From the NCBI GenBank assembly GCA_017302835.1, contig JAFLCC010000007.1:143870-193046 (forward strand): 49,177 bases of DNA. Direction: 5' to 3'. The position numbers and the translations under genes were made by a program. This stretch comes from Deltaproteobacteria bacterium. Its GTDB lineage: Bacteria; Bdellovibrionota; Bdellovibrionia; Bdellovibrionales; Bdellovibrionaceae. Under the pieces are notes generated by a model that worked only from the letters and a program-made list of their open reading frames with translations, did no database searches and had not been told where the DNA came from. This document shows, piece by piece, positions 41,560 to 49,177 of this stretch. How positions within the stretch are numbered: the stretch's first letter is position 1; each line of letters starts with the position of its first letter.

Positions 41560-42867
41560 ATGAAATGCTTTCTGATATTAGTCCCTTTGTTCGTTTATAC
41601 AAGCGGGGCCCTCGCCAAAGACAATTACGCTCCACTGACCCTAGCCGCAGTCGAGCGTCAGGCTTTAGATTCATCGTTTAATGCAAAGACGATAAATGCC
41701 GAGCTGGAAGCAGCTCAAAATAGAGCTGAGGCCCAGCATTCCCTTCTCTATCCAAAACTCACGCTGGAAGGAACCTACAAGTATATTACGGAAGTGCCCA
41801 CTCTCAAATTTCCTGGAGGAGCTACCACGCCTTTTGGCGACCATCAAAACTACTCCATAGGTCCCACAATAACGTGGAACCTTTTGGATTTTGGTTCAAC
41901 GAGAAAATTGGTAGGTGGGGCAGAAGCATTAAAAGCCTCAAAAGAAGCTGAGAAGGATTTAATTAACAGACAAATACTGCTCGCAGCTCGCTTAGCCTAT
42001 TTTAAAATTCAACTGAGAGCCGAGCAGCAAAGGTTAGTGACAGACTCTTTAAAACTTGCGGAGTCTCAACATAGAGACATTCAAAATCGAAAAAATATCG
42101 GTTCATCAAATCGGATCGACTTACTTGCGGCACACAAAGAAGTATTAAATTTAAAACTTCAATCTCGCCAACTACAGTCAGATCTTTCTTCGGATTTAAG
42201 AGATATTTATGCACTTATTGGTCGCAATGAATCATCGCTCGCTCCAGGCCCAGCCGGGATTGACCCTATTCAAAAATCTTTGGTCGCTCTCGGTAAATAT
42301 GAAGAGGCTTATCTGAGCGATAATGGGTTAAGCCAACACCCCCTCCTGAAAATGCATTCCGCCGCCGCCGAGTCGCTTCGTTTAACATCAGAAAGCTTCA
42401 GCGCAAATACACTTCCAAAATTGTCGCTTTTTTTAAAAACATCGATCGACTATCCAAATGGTCCCATTTTAGAAAACATCAATCAAAATACAGTTGGCCT
42501 CATTCTAAGTATGCCGATTTATGAGGGCGGTCGGTCCTCAAGTGATGCCGCTGAAAAACAGAACTTGGCCGTCGCAAGCGATAACCGTCGAGAACAAGCC
42601 CGAATAGATATTTATCGAGATTGGCAAAAAGCCAAAGACCAACTTAAGGGCCTTCGTGATAAGCGTGAAATTCACGACGACTCAGTAAGGGAAAGTATCG
42701 AAAGAGCAAAATTAGTCTATGGATCGTATCGCGCTGGGCGGTCGAGTTTCTTAGAGGTTCAGAGCGCAAATCTACATGCTCTAGAGGCAAAAGTACAAGC
42801 CACAACTAATGACGTTCAAATTCTAATTCAACTGGCCTATCTGGCAAGTATCTCTGAGGAGCAATAA
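41560..42867 (+). CDS. TolC-family outer-membrane efflux protein
   Basis: The ATG at 41560 (435 aa) with a CAGGGGG leader begins a signal peptide (F-L-I-L-V-P-L-F-V-Y-T-S-G-A-L-A). Long helical OEP repeats follow, with A-L-D-S-S-F-N-A-K-T near the start and Y-R-A-G-R-S-S-F-L-E-V-Q in the second half. The second half also has S-M-P-I-Y-E-G-G-R, typical of TolC. It is the outer-membrane channel for the exporter encoded downstream. Confidence 0.92.
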   Translation: MKCFLILVPLFVYTSGALAKDNYAPLTLAAVERQALDSSFNAKTINAELEAAQNRAEAQHSLLYPKLTLEGTYKYITEVPTLKFPGGATTPFGDHQNYSIGPTITWNLLDFGSTRKLVGGAEALKASKEAEKDLINRQILLAARLAYFKIQLRAEQQRLVTDSLKLAESQHRDIQNRKNIGSSNRIDLLAAHKEVLNLKLQSRQLQSDLSSDLRDIYALIGRNESSLAPGPAGIDPIQKSLVALGKYEEAYLSDNGLSQHPLLKMHSAAAESLRLTSESFSANTLPKLSLFLKTSIDYPNGPILENINQNTVGLILSMPIYEGGRSSSDAAEKQNLAVASDNRREQARIDIYRDWQKAKDQLKGLRDKREIHDDSVRESIERAKLVYGSYRAGRSSFLEVQSANLHALEAKVQATTNDVQILIQLAYLASISEEQ

Positions 42868-42869
42868 TC

Positions 42870-43610
42870 ATGAATTCGAAAAAGCCTTTCAATAAAAAAC
42901 TTTTAATTCCGATTCCATTGATCTTGCTTGCGGTCATTGTTTACCTGGTTTTTGGACGAAAATCAGAATTCCTCTATGTTGGAACTGTCGAGGCGACAAA
43001 AATTGACATCTCGTCTCGAATCTCATCCGTAATTTCCGCATTTCCCGCGAGTGAAGGTTCTAAAGTAAAAAAAGGCGACCTTCTTGTTCAGATGGCCTGT
43101 GAGGATATTAAGCTCAGCTTAGATTCAGCTAAAAAAGATTTTGAACGCGCCGAAAGACTTTTTAAGCTAGGCTCCCTGTCTCAGGAAAATTTTGATCACC
43201 TCAAAACAAAAAAAGACGAATCTTCTTTAAAAATGGATTGGTGTGCAATTAGCGCTTCGAAAGACACCTCCGTTCTCAACACCTACCGTGAGGAGGGTGA
43301 ATACGTAAATCCAGGAACCAAACTTCTCACGTTGGTTAATCTGTCTGAAGTTTGGACCGTTATTTATGTTCCGCAGCTCCTTCTCTCTCAGATATCGACA
43401 GGAATGAAAGTGACAGGCTTTCTGCCGGAGCTAAACATGCGTCGTTTTGAGGGCAAAATCTCCGCTATTAGCGATGCCGCCGAATTTACGCCAAAGAACG
43501 TTCAAACTCGTGAAGAACGAACACGATTAGTATTTGGAGTGAAAATTACATTTATGAACCCTGATGAGCTACTAAAGCCAGGTATGTCCATAGAAGTTAA
43601 GCTGGAGTAG
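42870..43610 (+). CDS. HlyD/YbhG-type membrane fusion protein
   Basis: This 246-residue adaptor has an N-terminal helix (~10-28), a biotinyl/lipoyl-like region (V-G-T-V-E-A-T-K-I-D-I, then E-G-S-K-V-K-K-G-D-L-L-V), a short coiled coil and a barrel. It is shorter than YbhG (about 330 aa), mainly in the coiled coil. It bridges the ABC permeases with the TolC-like channel. Confidence 0.88.
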   Translation: MNSKKPFNKKLLIPIPLILLAVIVYLVFGRKSEFLYVGTVEATKIDISSRISSVISAFPASEGSKVKKGDLLVQMACEDIKLSLDSAKKDFERAERLFKLGSLSQENFDHLKTKKDESSLKMDWCAISASKDTSVLNTYREEGEYVNPGTKLLTLVNLSEVWTVIYVPQLLLSQISTGMKVTGFLPELNMRRFEGKISAISDAAEFTPKNVQTREERTRLVFGVKITFMNPDELLKPGMSIEVKLE

Positions 43611-43612
43611 AA

Positions 43613-44353
43613 ATGCAACAGAACAGCATTGGAATCAAAGTTCTGAATATCAAAAAAAAACTCGGCATTAACCAGGCCCTCAATGGAATTTCCACAAATT
43701 TTGAAGAAGGACTTTTACATGGCGTCATTGGTCCAGAAGGTGCTGGAAAAACAACGCTCCTAAGAACTCTGCTCGGCCTCCTAAAACCAGACCAAGGGGA
43801 AATTCAATTCACAAATCGCGGTGATTTAATTCAGTACAAAGATATTCGTTCGTCAGTTGCCTATATGCCACAACAGCAAAGTCTTTACGCTGACCTTTCA
43901 ATCTCTGAACATCTTGATTTTTTCTGTGACCTCTATCAAATTCCAAGTGCCATTTATCAAAAACGTCGAGAAGATCTTTTACACATTACTCGCCTTGACA
44001 AGTTTATTGACCGACCGGCAGGAAAGCTATCCGGCGGGATGTATAAAAAACTTGGTCTGATGTGTGCATTACTTCAATCGCCCTCGGCAATTTTATTGGA
44101 TGAACCCACAAATGGGGTCGACCCAATAAGTCGACGAGAATTCTGGGACTTACTTTATCGCCTTTCAAAAGAAAAAATACTCATCATTTTTGCCACAGCC
44201 TATATGGACGAAGCTGAACGCTGTGATCGCGTCCATGTTTTATCGTCGGGTTCTCTCATCGCGGAAGGAACTCCACGCGGTATTCTAGAGCAAGAAAATG
44301 TTAAAAACTACGACGCCCTTTTTTTAAAAAAGACCGCTGAAGGCCTATTGTGA
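43613..44353 (+). CDS. ABC exporter ATPase 1 (first half of YbhF equivalent)
   Basis: This 246-residue ATPase has Walker A G-P-E-G-A-G-K-T-T, signature L-S-G-G-M-Y-K-K-L and Walker B I-L-L-D-E-P-T-N-G-V-D-P. E. coli YbhF is a fusion of two ATPase domains; here they are separate genes. GTGA overlap with the second ATPase at 44350. Confidence 0.92.
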   Translation: MQQNSIGIKVLNIKKKLGINQALNGISTNFEEGLLHGVIGPEGAGKTTLLRTLLGLLKPDQGEIQFTNRGDLIQYKDIRSSVAYMPQQQSLYADLSISEHLDFFCDLYQIPSAIYQKRREDLLHITRLDKFIDRPAGKLSGGMYKKLGLMCALLQSPSAILLDEPTNGVDPISRREFWDLLYRLSKEKILIIFATAYMDEAERCDRVHVLSSGSLIAEGTPRGILEQENVKNYDALFLKKTAEGLL

Positions 44354-45282
44354 AAAACCTGAGTACGGTTTCGGTCGATGTATCAGAACTCACTGTAAAA
44401 TTTGGCGACTTTATTGCTGTTAACAACATTTCTTTTTCTGTGGGCACGGGAGAAATCTTTGGGTTTTTAGGGGCTAATGGCGCCGGAAAGACAACAACTA
44501 TTCGCGTTTTATGTGGCCTCTTGGTCCCAACCTCCGGCCGGGTTCAAATCTCCGATGTCAGTTCTAATGAAGGCAGTGAGGCGATGAAATCCAAAGTCGG
44601 CTATATGTCGCAAAAATTTACGCTCTACAATGATTTAACTGTCGACGAAAATTTCGCATTTACAGCGAGCCTCAGAAAGCTAACCAGTTTAACCCTAAAG
44701 AAACGTAAAGACGAACTCCTTGAATTTATCAATTTTTCTAAGCCCACAAACACATTAGTTCGAGATCTTCCAGGTGGAATCAAACAACAGGTCTCACTGG
44801 CAGCTTCCATTTTGCATGATCCTGAAATTATATTTCTCGACGAGCCTACAGCCGGCGTAACACCAGCTGCAAGAGCACGGTTCTGGGCGCTTATTCGAAA
44901 GCTCTCTGGTAACGGAAAAACCGTTTTTGTAACGACTCACTATATGGATGAGGCTGAGCAATGCGGACGGATCGCTCTTATGCGAGCTGGTGAAATCATC
45001 GCTCTTGATAGTCCAGAGAATCTTAAGAAGAATACCTTTCCTGATTCACTCTTCGAACTCGATCCCAAAGGCGATCTTCCTGAGGACATTTTGAAGCTCA
45101 TTCAGACCCATGAGGCCATTGGTTCTATTGATAGCTATGGGATGCGGTATCACTTAACAATCCGTGACCCTTTAAAATGGGAAAGCCTTCGTGGGGACCT
45201 TTCGACCTCATTCGCAATTCGGGAAATTCAACCATCACTCGAAGATGTTTTCATTCGCTTGGTTGAAGGAGCTGCGAGATGA
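44350..45282 (+). CDS. ABC exporter ATPase 2 (second half of YbhF equivalent)
   Basis: This 310-residue ATPase has Walker A G-A-N-G-A-G-K-T-T, Walker B I-I-F-L-D-E-P-T-A-G-V and the C-terminal regulatory tail typical of ABC-2 type ATPases. The signature reads L-P-G-G-I-K-Q-Q, with Pro for the usual Ser, which may lower activity at one site. It starts with GTG 44350 and overlaps the permease gene. Confidence 0.92.
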   Translation: MKNLSTVSVDVSELTVKFGDFIAVNNISFSVGTGEIFGFLGANGAGKTTTIRVLCGLLVPTSGRVQISDVSSNEGSEAMKSKVGYMSQKFTLYNDLTVDENFAFTASLRKLTSLTLKKRKDELLEFINFSKPTNTLVRDLPGGIKQQVSLAASILHDPEIIFLDEPTAGVTPAARARFWALIRKLSGNGKTVFVTTHYMDEAEQCGRIALMRAGEIIALDSPENLKKNTFPDSLFELDPKGDLPEDILKLIQTHEAIGSIDSYGMRYHLTIRDPLKWESLRGDLSTSFAIREIQPSLEDVFIRLVEGAAR

Positions 45283-46403
45283 TTTTTGAGTTCAGCTTAA
45301 GAAGAGCCCTTTCAATAGCGAAAAAAGAGAAATTTCACATACTGAGAGACCCATTTACACTCACGATGGCAACAATCCTTCCTGTTCTTTTAGTCCTTAT
45401 TTTTGGATTGGCTATTGAGTTTAATGTTAAAGATATCGGACTGACTGTTCATGATTCAGACCGCACATTTTCATCCCGAAAGCTCGTCGAGGTTTTCTCA
45501 AGCTCGCAATATTTTAAAATAAATCAAAATCAAAGTTCTACAGAGAATGCCATAAAGAATCTTGATTCTGATCGTTCAAAAGCTATTTTAATCATTGAAC
45601 CCCAATTCGAACACAGCCTTCTTTCTGACGGAACTGCAAAAGTACAATTTTTTTTGGACGGCGCTGACAATTCGACTGCTGGGGTTATTCTTGGGTATCT
45701 CGGAGGGATTCAACAAGCAGCAACCCTAAAGCTTACGGGTCAGGAAGGCCAACCATTCTTACAATTAAAAACTCGGTATCTTTTTAATCCTGAGCTCAGC
45801 AGTCCGTGGTTTGTCGTTCCAGGCCTAGCTGTCGTTGTTATAGCTATTCTTTCAATTCTATTAACCGCTCTAACTGTTGCCAGAGAGTGGGAAAATGGAT
45901 CAATGGAACTTTTACTTTCAACTCCCGTTCAACCACTTGAGATAATCATAGGCAAACTTATACCATACACAATCATAGGTTTGGCTGCTGTATTACTTGT
46001 CGTGATTGTCGCAATCTTTGGATTTGGCATTCCTTTCGCTGGGAATTTTTTTCTATTTGGACTTGGAAGTTTTATTTTTCTTATCGCCTGTTTAGCCCAA
46101 GGTATGTTGATTTCAGTTTTAATCCGCACACAACAGCTTTCAATGCAGGTTGCAATGATTACGGGTCTACTTCCATCGCTCCTACTTTCCGGATTTATTT
46201 TTCCATTAGAAAGCATGCCCACAGTATTTCAGAACTTTACATCAATTTTGCCATCAAAATGGTTTATGATAATTAGTCGGGGAATATTTTTGAAAGGCGC
46301 TGACCTGATCGATCTTAAAATTCCATTTGTTGGTTTATTTGTTTTGAGTTCGATTCTCATTGTCACGGCCACTAAAAAATTCAAAAAGGATCTGGAACCA
46401 TGA
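45279..46403 (+). CDS. ABC-2 type permease 1 (YbhS-like)
   Basis: This 374-residue permease has one N-terminal helix (L-T-M-A-T-I-L-P-V-L-L-V-L-I-F-G), a periplasmic loop and five C-terminal helices. V-A-R-E-W-E-N-G-S-M-E-L-L-L-S-T-P is the ABC-2 signature block. The start overlaps the ATPase stop (ATGA). It pairs with the second permease at 46400. Confidence 0.92.
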   Translation: MIFEFSLRRALSIAKKEKFHILRDPFTLTMATILPVLLVLIFGLAIEFNVKDIGLTVHDSDRTFSSRKLVEVFSSSQYFKINQNQSSTENAIKNLDSDRSKAILIIEPQFEHSLLSDGTAKVQFFLDGADNSTAGVILGYLGGIQQAATLKLTGQEGQPFLQLKTRYLFNPELSSPWFVVPGLAVVVIAILSILLTALTVAREWENGSMELLLSTPVQPLEIIIGKLIPYTIIGLAAVLLVVIVAIFGFGIPFAGNFFLFGLGSFIFLIACLAQGMLISVLIRTQQLSMQVAMITGLLPSLLLSGFIFPLESMPTVFQNFTSILPSKWFMIISRGIFLKGADLIDLKIPFVGLFVLSSILIVTATKKFKKDLEP

Positions 46404-47527
46404 ACCGTTCAACCTTTGCAACTGTAATTGGTTTTTTAAAAAAAGAATTTTCTCAAGTGTTACGTGACTCGCGGATGCGCATAATTCTTCTTGTTCTTCC
46501 CGTATTGCAAATGGCGGTATTTGGCCTTGCAATTTCTACGGAAGTTAAAAATATAAAACTCGGCACCATTTATAACCCAAATGATACTATTCTGAGGCGC
46601 ATTGAAGAAAGAAGTTTTTCTTCAAAATGGTTTATACCAGCAATTGGCAGGGGGACTTCCAATGACGCGAATGCCGACCCCCTTGAACAAATTCGCTCTG
46701 GTCGGGCTGACGTTGTTTTAATATCTCCTCCAGGTGGTCTTACAAAAGACATCGAACGCGGCGAGCGTAACGTTCAACTTTTAATAGATGCATCAAATGT
46801 TATTCGTGCACAAAGTATCGAGCGTTACATGCAATCAATCATCAATGAAGTTCTTCGTGATGAATTTCAATTGACGGTAACGTCACCCGTTATCTTCGAT
46901 GTGCGAATTCTTTATAATCCTTCACTTGAAAGTGCAATTTTCATGGTACCCGGGACCCTAGCGATGATTTTATGTATTGTAACGATTCTTCTGACAAGCA
47001 TGTCCATCGCCAGAGAAAAAGAAATGGGAACATTTGAAATGATTATTTCAGCTCCGGTCAAAACCTGGGAAGTCCTTCTCGGAAAAACGATACCATTTAT
47101 TATCATTGGGATGATTAATGCGGCCTCGATTTTCATGTTTGCTATTTTGGTATTTAAAGTCCCGATGAAGGGATTTTATTGGCACCTTGCCATCGCAACA
47201 TTTTCATTTATTGTGACCACAGTTAGTATTGGGACACTCATTTCAACGTTCGCCAAAAACCAACAGCAGGCAATGATGGGTGGCTTTATCTTTTTGCTGC
47301 TTTCAAATCTTTTGGCTGGAATTATGTTTCCTATTGATAATATGCCCGTATTTATGAAAGTTGCGGCGTATATGAATCCGATGACTTATTTCGTTAGGCT
47401 TGTTCGAAACATTATGCTTAAAGGCGGATCGCCAGAGCTGATCTGGAGCTACATTGGAATTTTGGTATTAATGGCAGTCTTAACCGCGATAGTGAGCTAC
47501 AAGCGATTTCATCATACATTGGATTAA
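46400..47527 (+). CDS. ABC-2 type permease 2 (YbhR-like)
   Basis: This 375-residue permease has the same layout as its neighbour: helix near the N-terminus (I-I-L-L-V-L-P-V-L-Q-M-A-V-F-G), then A-R-E-K-E-M-G-T-F-E-M-I-I-S-A-P and five helices. It overlaps the upstream stop (ATGA). With the preceding genes it completes an envelope-spanning ABC exporter of unknown substrate. Confidence 0.92.
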   Translation: MNRSTFATVIGFLKKEFSQVLRDSRMRIILLVLPVLQMAVFGLAISTEVKNIKLGTIYNPNDTILRRIEERSFSSKWFIPAIGRGTSNDANADPLEQIRSGRADVVLISPPGGLTKDIERGERNVQLLIDASNVIRAQSIERYMQSIINEVLRDEFQLTVTSPVIFDVRILYNPSLESAIFMVPGTLAMILCIVTILLTSMSIAREKEMGTFEMIISAPVKTWEVLLGKTIPFIIIGMINAASIFMFAILVFKVPMKGFYWHLAIATFSFIVTTVSIGTLISTFAKNQQQAMMGGFIFLLLSNLLAGIMFPIDNMPVFMKVAAYMNPMTYFVRLVRNIMLKGGSPELIWSYIGILVLMAVLTAIVSYKRFHHTLD

Positions 47528-47531
47528 AACT

Positions 47532-48107
47532 ATGTCAGTACATCTAAAAGAATTTAAACTCATGAGTCTTCTGCTTGCAGTTTTTTTTTCAACCAACGCC
47601 TTTGCTAGTGATTCTGAAGAATTCAAATTCCCAAATGAAACTGTGGTTGAAAGTGAAAAACTAATTCTCAATGGCCAAGCGATTCGGAAAGTGACAATTT
47701 TTAACATTAAGGTGATGATGGTCGGTCTTTATTTAAAAACAAAATCTGATAATTCGGAGCAGATTCTTTTAAGTAAAACTTTAAAGCAAATTCAGATACG
47801 ATTTCTAAGAAATATTGCATCTGAAAAAATATCAGGAATGTTGCGAGAGCAGTTGGTAAAAAAGTGTCTGAGTGAATGCATTGCCTTAAAATCTAAAGCT
47901 GATCATCTTGGTCAAATGATGATTGATTTTAAGGCTGGAGACTCACTCACTTTTATTTTCTCAAACGAAGAAGTTAAGCTCCTAACAAACAATAACGCTT
48001 CTGGGACGATTCAGGGTAAACATTTTTCCAATGCGCTGCTCTCTCTTTGGATCGGTGACAATCCAATTGATGATAGCCTCAGAAGAGGACTACTTGGTGC
48101 ATTTTAA
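47532..48107 (+). CDS. Chalcone-isomerase-like domain periplasmic protein
   Basis: This 191-residue protein has a signal peptide (L-M-S-L-L-L-A-V-F-F-S-T-N-A-F-A) and a chalcone isomerase-like fold: L-I-L-N-G-Q-A-I-R-K-V-T-I-F-N-I-K-V, then V-G-L-Y-L-K and the final L-L-S-L-W-I-G-D-N-P-I. Bacterial members usually bind lipids or fatty acids rather than flavonoids. It lies 4 bp after the exporter permease and is likely co-transcribed. Confidence 0.88.
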   Translation: MSVHLKEFKLMSLLLAVFFSTNAFASDSEEFKFPNETVVESEKLILNGQAIRKVTIFNIKVMMVGLYLKTKSDNSEQILLSKTLKQIQIRFLRNIASEKISGMLREQLVKKCLSECIALKSKADHLGQMMIDFKAGDSLTFIFSNEEVKLLTNNNASGTIQGKHFSNALLSLWIGDNPIDDSLRRGLLGAF

Positions 48108-48320
48108 ATGCTGCTGGTTTTGATCTTGATTGAGCGTAATTGCAGGTAAGAATTAGCATTCAGATACAAAATCTTGGTCACCAGTGGTGAGAAGCGAAAC
48201 GAAGGATAAGGCTCGCAAGTCGCGAGACCTAGAAAATGCGGGCTCTCTTTTGTTGAAATAGCAAAGTCGCTCAAACTCAGTAAATCTCGAATATACGAGT
48301 TGCTTCGAAACAAATAGACG

Positions 48321-48340
48321 AAGCGTCTGGAAGGACGCTT
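48321..48340. terminator. Possible stem-loop at the 3' end of the small membrane-protein gene
   Basis: AAGCGTC (48321-48327) pairs with GACGCTT (48334-48340) with a 6-nt loop. On the minus strand it spans the stop codon at 48339-48341 and is followed by a moderately T-rich stretch, not a clean T-run. Weak terminator candidate. The rest of 48108-48320 shows no gene I can support. Confidence 0.3.
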
Positions 48341-48548
48341 ACGGGTTTTGCTTTGATGCAGTTTGGGCAACCGAGCTGCTTGGCTTTTCTTTGAAGAATC
48401 TAGGCGATCCCCATGTTGCGGCGCGTGATTCATACACGACTTTAGCTTGAGCCCTCCAGATCCAATTCTGTAAAATTTCAAGTCGCCCACTGGCCGCGAA
48501 CACAAGGACTACGCCAACAACCCACGCAAAAAGTTTATCTAAGTTCAT
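48339..48548 (-). CDS. Small membrane protein
   Basis: The ATG at 48548 (69 aa) follows GGAGGTCAGT. A single hydrophobic helix (L-F-A-W-V-V-G-V-V-L-V-F-A) is followed by a basic tail with W-G-S-P-R-F-F. A longer frame in another phase (48104-48505) overlaps it and lacks these features. Its start overlaps the end of the gene at 48535. Function unknown. Confidence 0.72.
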   Translation of the reverse strand: MNLDKLFAWVVGVVLVFAASGRLEILQNWIWRAQAKVVYESRAATWGSPRFFKEKPSSSVAQTASKQNP

Positions 48549-49128
48549 ACTGACCTCCATTTTTGATAATTAAAATTTTCTGTTCAAAACGCTGCACGAT
48601 ATTTCGAATAGCAGCCCAACTCCATTTTTTACCTTCACGGGATTTGATTTTATGTTTATCCAACTCTTGATTGATTTGATGGATGGTGCGTCCGTCAGCC
48701 CACATCCGATGGATCTTGAGCAACACAGGAAATTCAGTTGGATGTTTAGTTAGAGCGCCTTCGAAGTAACAGAATCCATAAAATGGCCTAGCGCCGGATT
48801 TAGCTTTCTGTTGCAGCACTGCCATCCGTGTTGTCACAGTACGGGCGGGTCTCATGTTAATTTTGCTCTTTTTTAGGATCTTCAAAATCTTCTGTTTTGA
48901 ACAAGAATAGAGGCCAGCGATGTCCGACGCAGAACTGCCAGAAAGGTACTTTTCGACTATTTCCTTGGAATAATCGACCCTTTCTGAGATACAGATTTGA
49001 GTGATTCCAAGGGGTTGCATTCGTTTGGATATTGATGCGCTTGGATCACCATGTAGAAGTTTAGATCTGATCTGACACATCTCGGATAGCGAGAATGTGG
49101 AAAACTCAGTTACCCTTTTGTTTAGCAA
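48535..49128 (-). CDS. Recombinase-like protein without a resolvase catalytic domain
   Basis: This 197-residue protein has an N-terminal helical region with a possible HTH (S-S-A-S-D-I-A-G-L-Y-S-C-S-K-Q-K-I-L). A segment (~113-185) then resembles the Recombinase domain of serine integrases: G-A-R-P-F-Y-G-F, a run of E-F-P-V-L-L-K-I-H-R-M-W-A-D-G-R, then L-D-K-H-K-I-K-S-R-E-G-K-K-W-S-W. The catalytic resolvase domain and zinc ribbon are absent. It may be a DNA-binding relic or a regulator; origin in a mobile element is likely. Confidence 0.7.
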   Translation of the reverse strand: MLNKRVTEFSTFSLSEMCQIRSKLLHGDPSASISKRMQPLGITQICISERVDYSKEIVEKYLSGSSASDIAGLYSCSKQKILKILKKSKINMRPARTVTTRMAVLQQKAKSGARPFYGFCYFEGALTKHPTEFPVLLKIHRMWADGRTIHQINQELDKHKIKSREGKKWSWAAIRNIVQRFEQKILIIKNGGQYELR

Positions 49129-49177
49129 AAAACAAACAAGATCAAAACGATCTAGAAAAGGTAACTGAATTTATGCA

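Noticed and set aside
48104-48505. 133-codon minus-strand frame
   Set aside because: It overlaps the small membrane-protein gene in another phase. It has no ribosome site and protein-unlike composition.
4696-49177. Search for a direct repeat of the tRNA 3' end as a right attachment site
   Set aside because: Reading by eye I found only short matches such as GGATCACCATG near 49043, too short to support an att site. Large serine recombinases may leave only a 2-bp core, so absence proves little.
1-49177. CRISPR arrays, rRNA genes, insertion sequences
   Set aside because: No regularly spaced repeats, rRNA sequence or transposase genes with terminal repeats were seen.

Overview
The window reads as a Bdellovibrionota-like (predatory-bacterium lineage) chromosome carrying an integrated conjugative element. 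This placement is an inference from moderate-to-low GC, very strong AAGGAGGT ribosome sites, a CHASE2 adenylate cyclase, and many Lol/LpxR/TolC-type envelope genes. No rRNA or other decisive taxonomic marker is present.

Layout. (1) 1-4.6 kb is host backbone: the 3' end of an unknown secreted protein, a large CHASE2 adenylate/guanylate cyclase and a YihY/BrkB membrane protein. It ends at a tRNA-Arg(TCT) gene at 4630-4706. (2) From the tRNA to about 27.4 kb lies a conjugative element, almost all on the minus strand. A large serine recombinase abuts and reads antisense through the tRNA. Next come small DNA-binding proteins (AT-hook-like, XRE, ribbon-helix-helix-like), a 104-bp nested palindrome (candidate oriT), a PD-(D/E)XK protein (candidate MOBC-like relaxase), a lipoprotein and a VirD4 coupling protein. 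A compact type IV secretion operon follows with VirB10, B9, B8, B6, B5, B4, B3 and B2, headed by three small unknown genes. A three-gene cargo cassette (ribbon-helix-helix regulator, unknown protein, zinc-ribbon metallophosphoesterase) separates this from a five-gene regulatory operon. (3) From about 27.6 to 48.1 kb are envelope and export genes: cytochrome c', two TetR-led ABC export operons that share a paralogous TetR plus membrane-protein pair, a MBL/beta-CASP nuclease with a LOG-family hydrolase, an LpxR-like lipid A deacylase, and outer-membrane and phosphoesterase genes. (4) The right edge holds a small membrane protein and a protein with a recombinase DNA-binding-like domain but no catalytic domain. 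I found no copy of the tRNA 3' end at a right boundary, so the element's right limit is unknown. It could be near 27.5 kb or beyond the window.

The most interesting part is the five-gene operon at 21272-26836: a sigma54 response regulator, a 93-aa secreted small protein, an oligopeptide-binding (SBP family 5) protein, a short YcaO-family enzyme and a hybrid histidine kinase. The genes overlap or nearly abut. Three copies of one palindrome (GGTGGCG-N4-TCCGCCA) lie in the window: two about 100 and 170 bp upstream of a proposed start for the T4SS operon, and one about 200 bp upstream of a sigma54-like promoter for the regulator itself. This suggests a peptide-type signal, possibly YcaO-modified, that is captured by the binding protein, relayed by the kinase, and used by the sigma54 regulator to switch on conjugation. 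The gene identities are well supported. The signalling model is inference.

The T4SS has no VirB11 or VirB1 homologue and no canonical HUH relaxase in the window. The PD-(D/E)XK protein beside the nested palindrome is the best nickase candidate.
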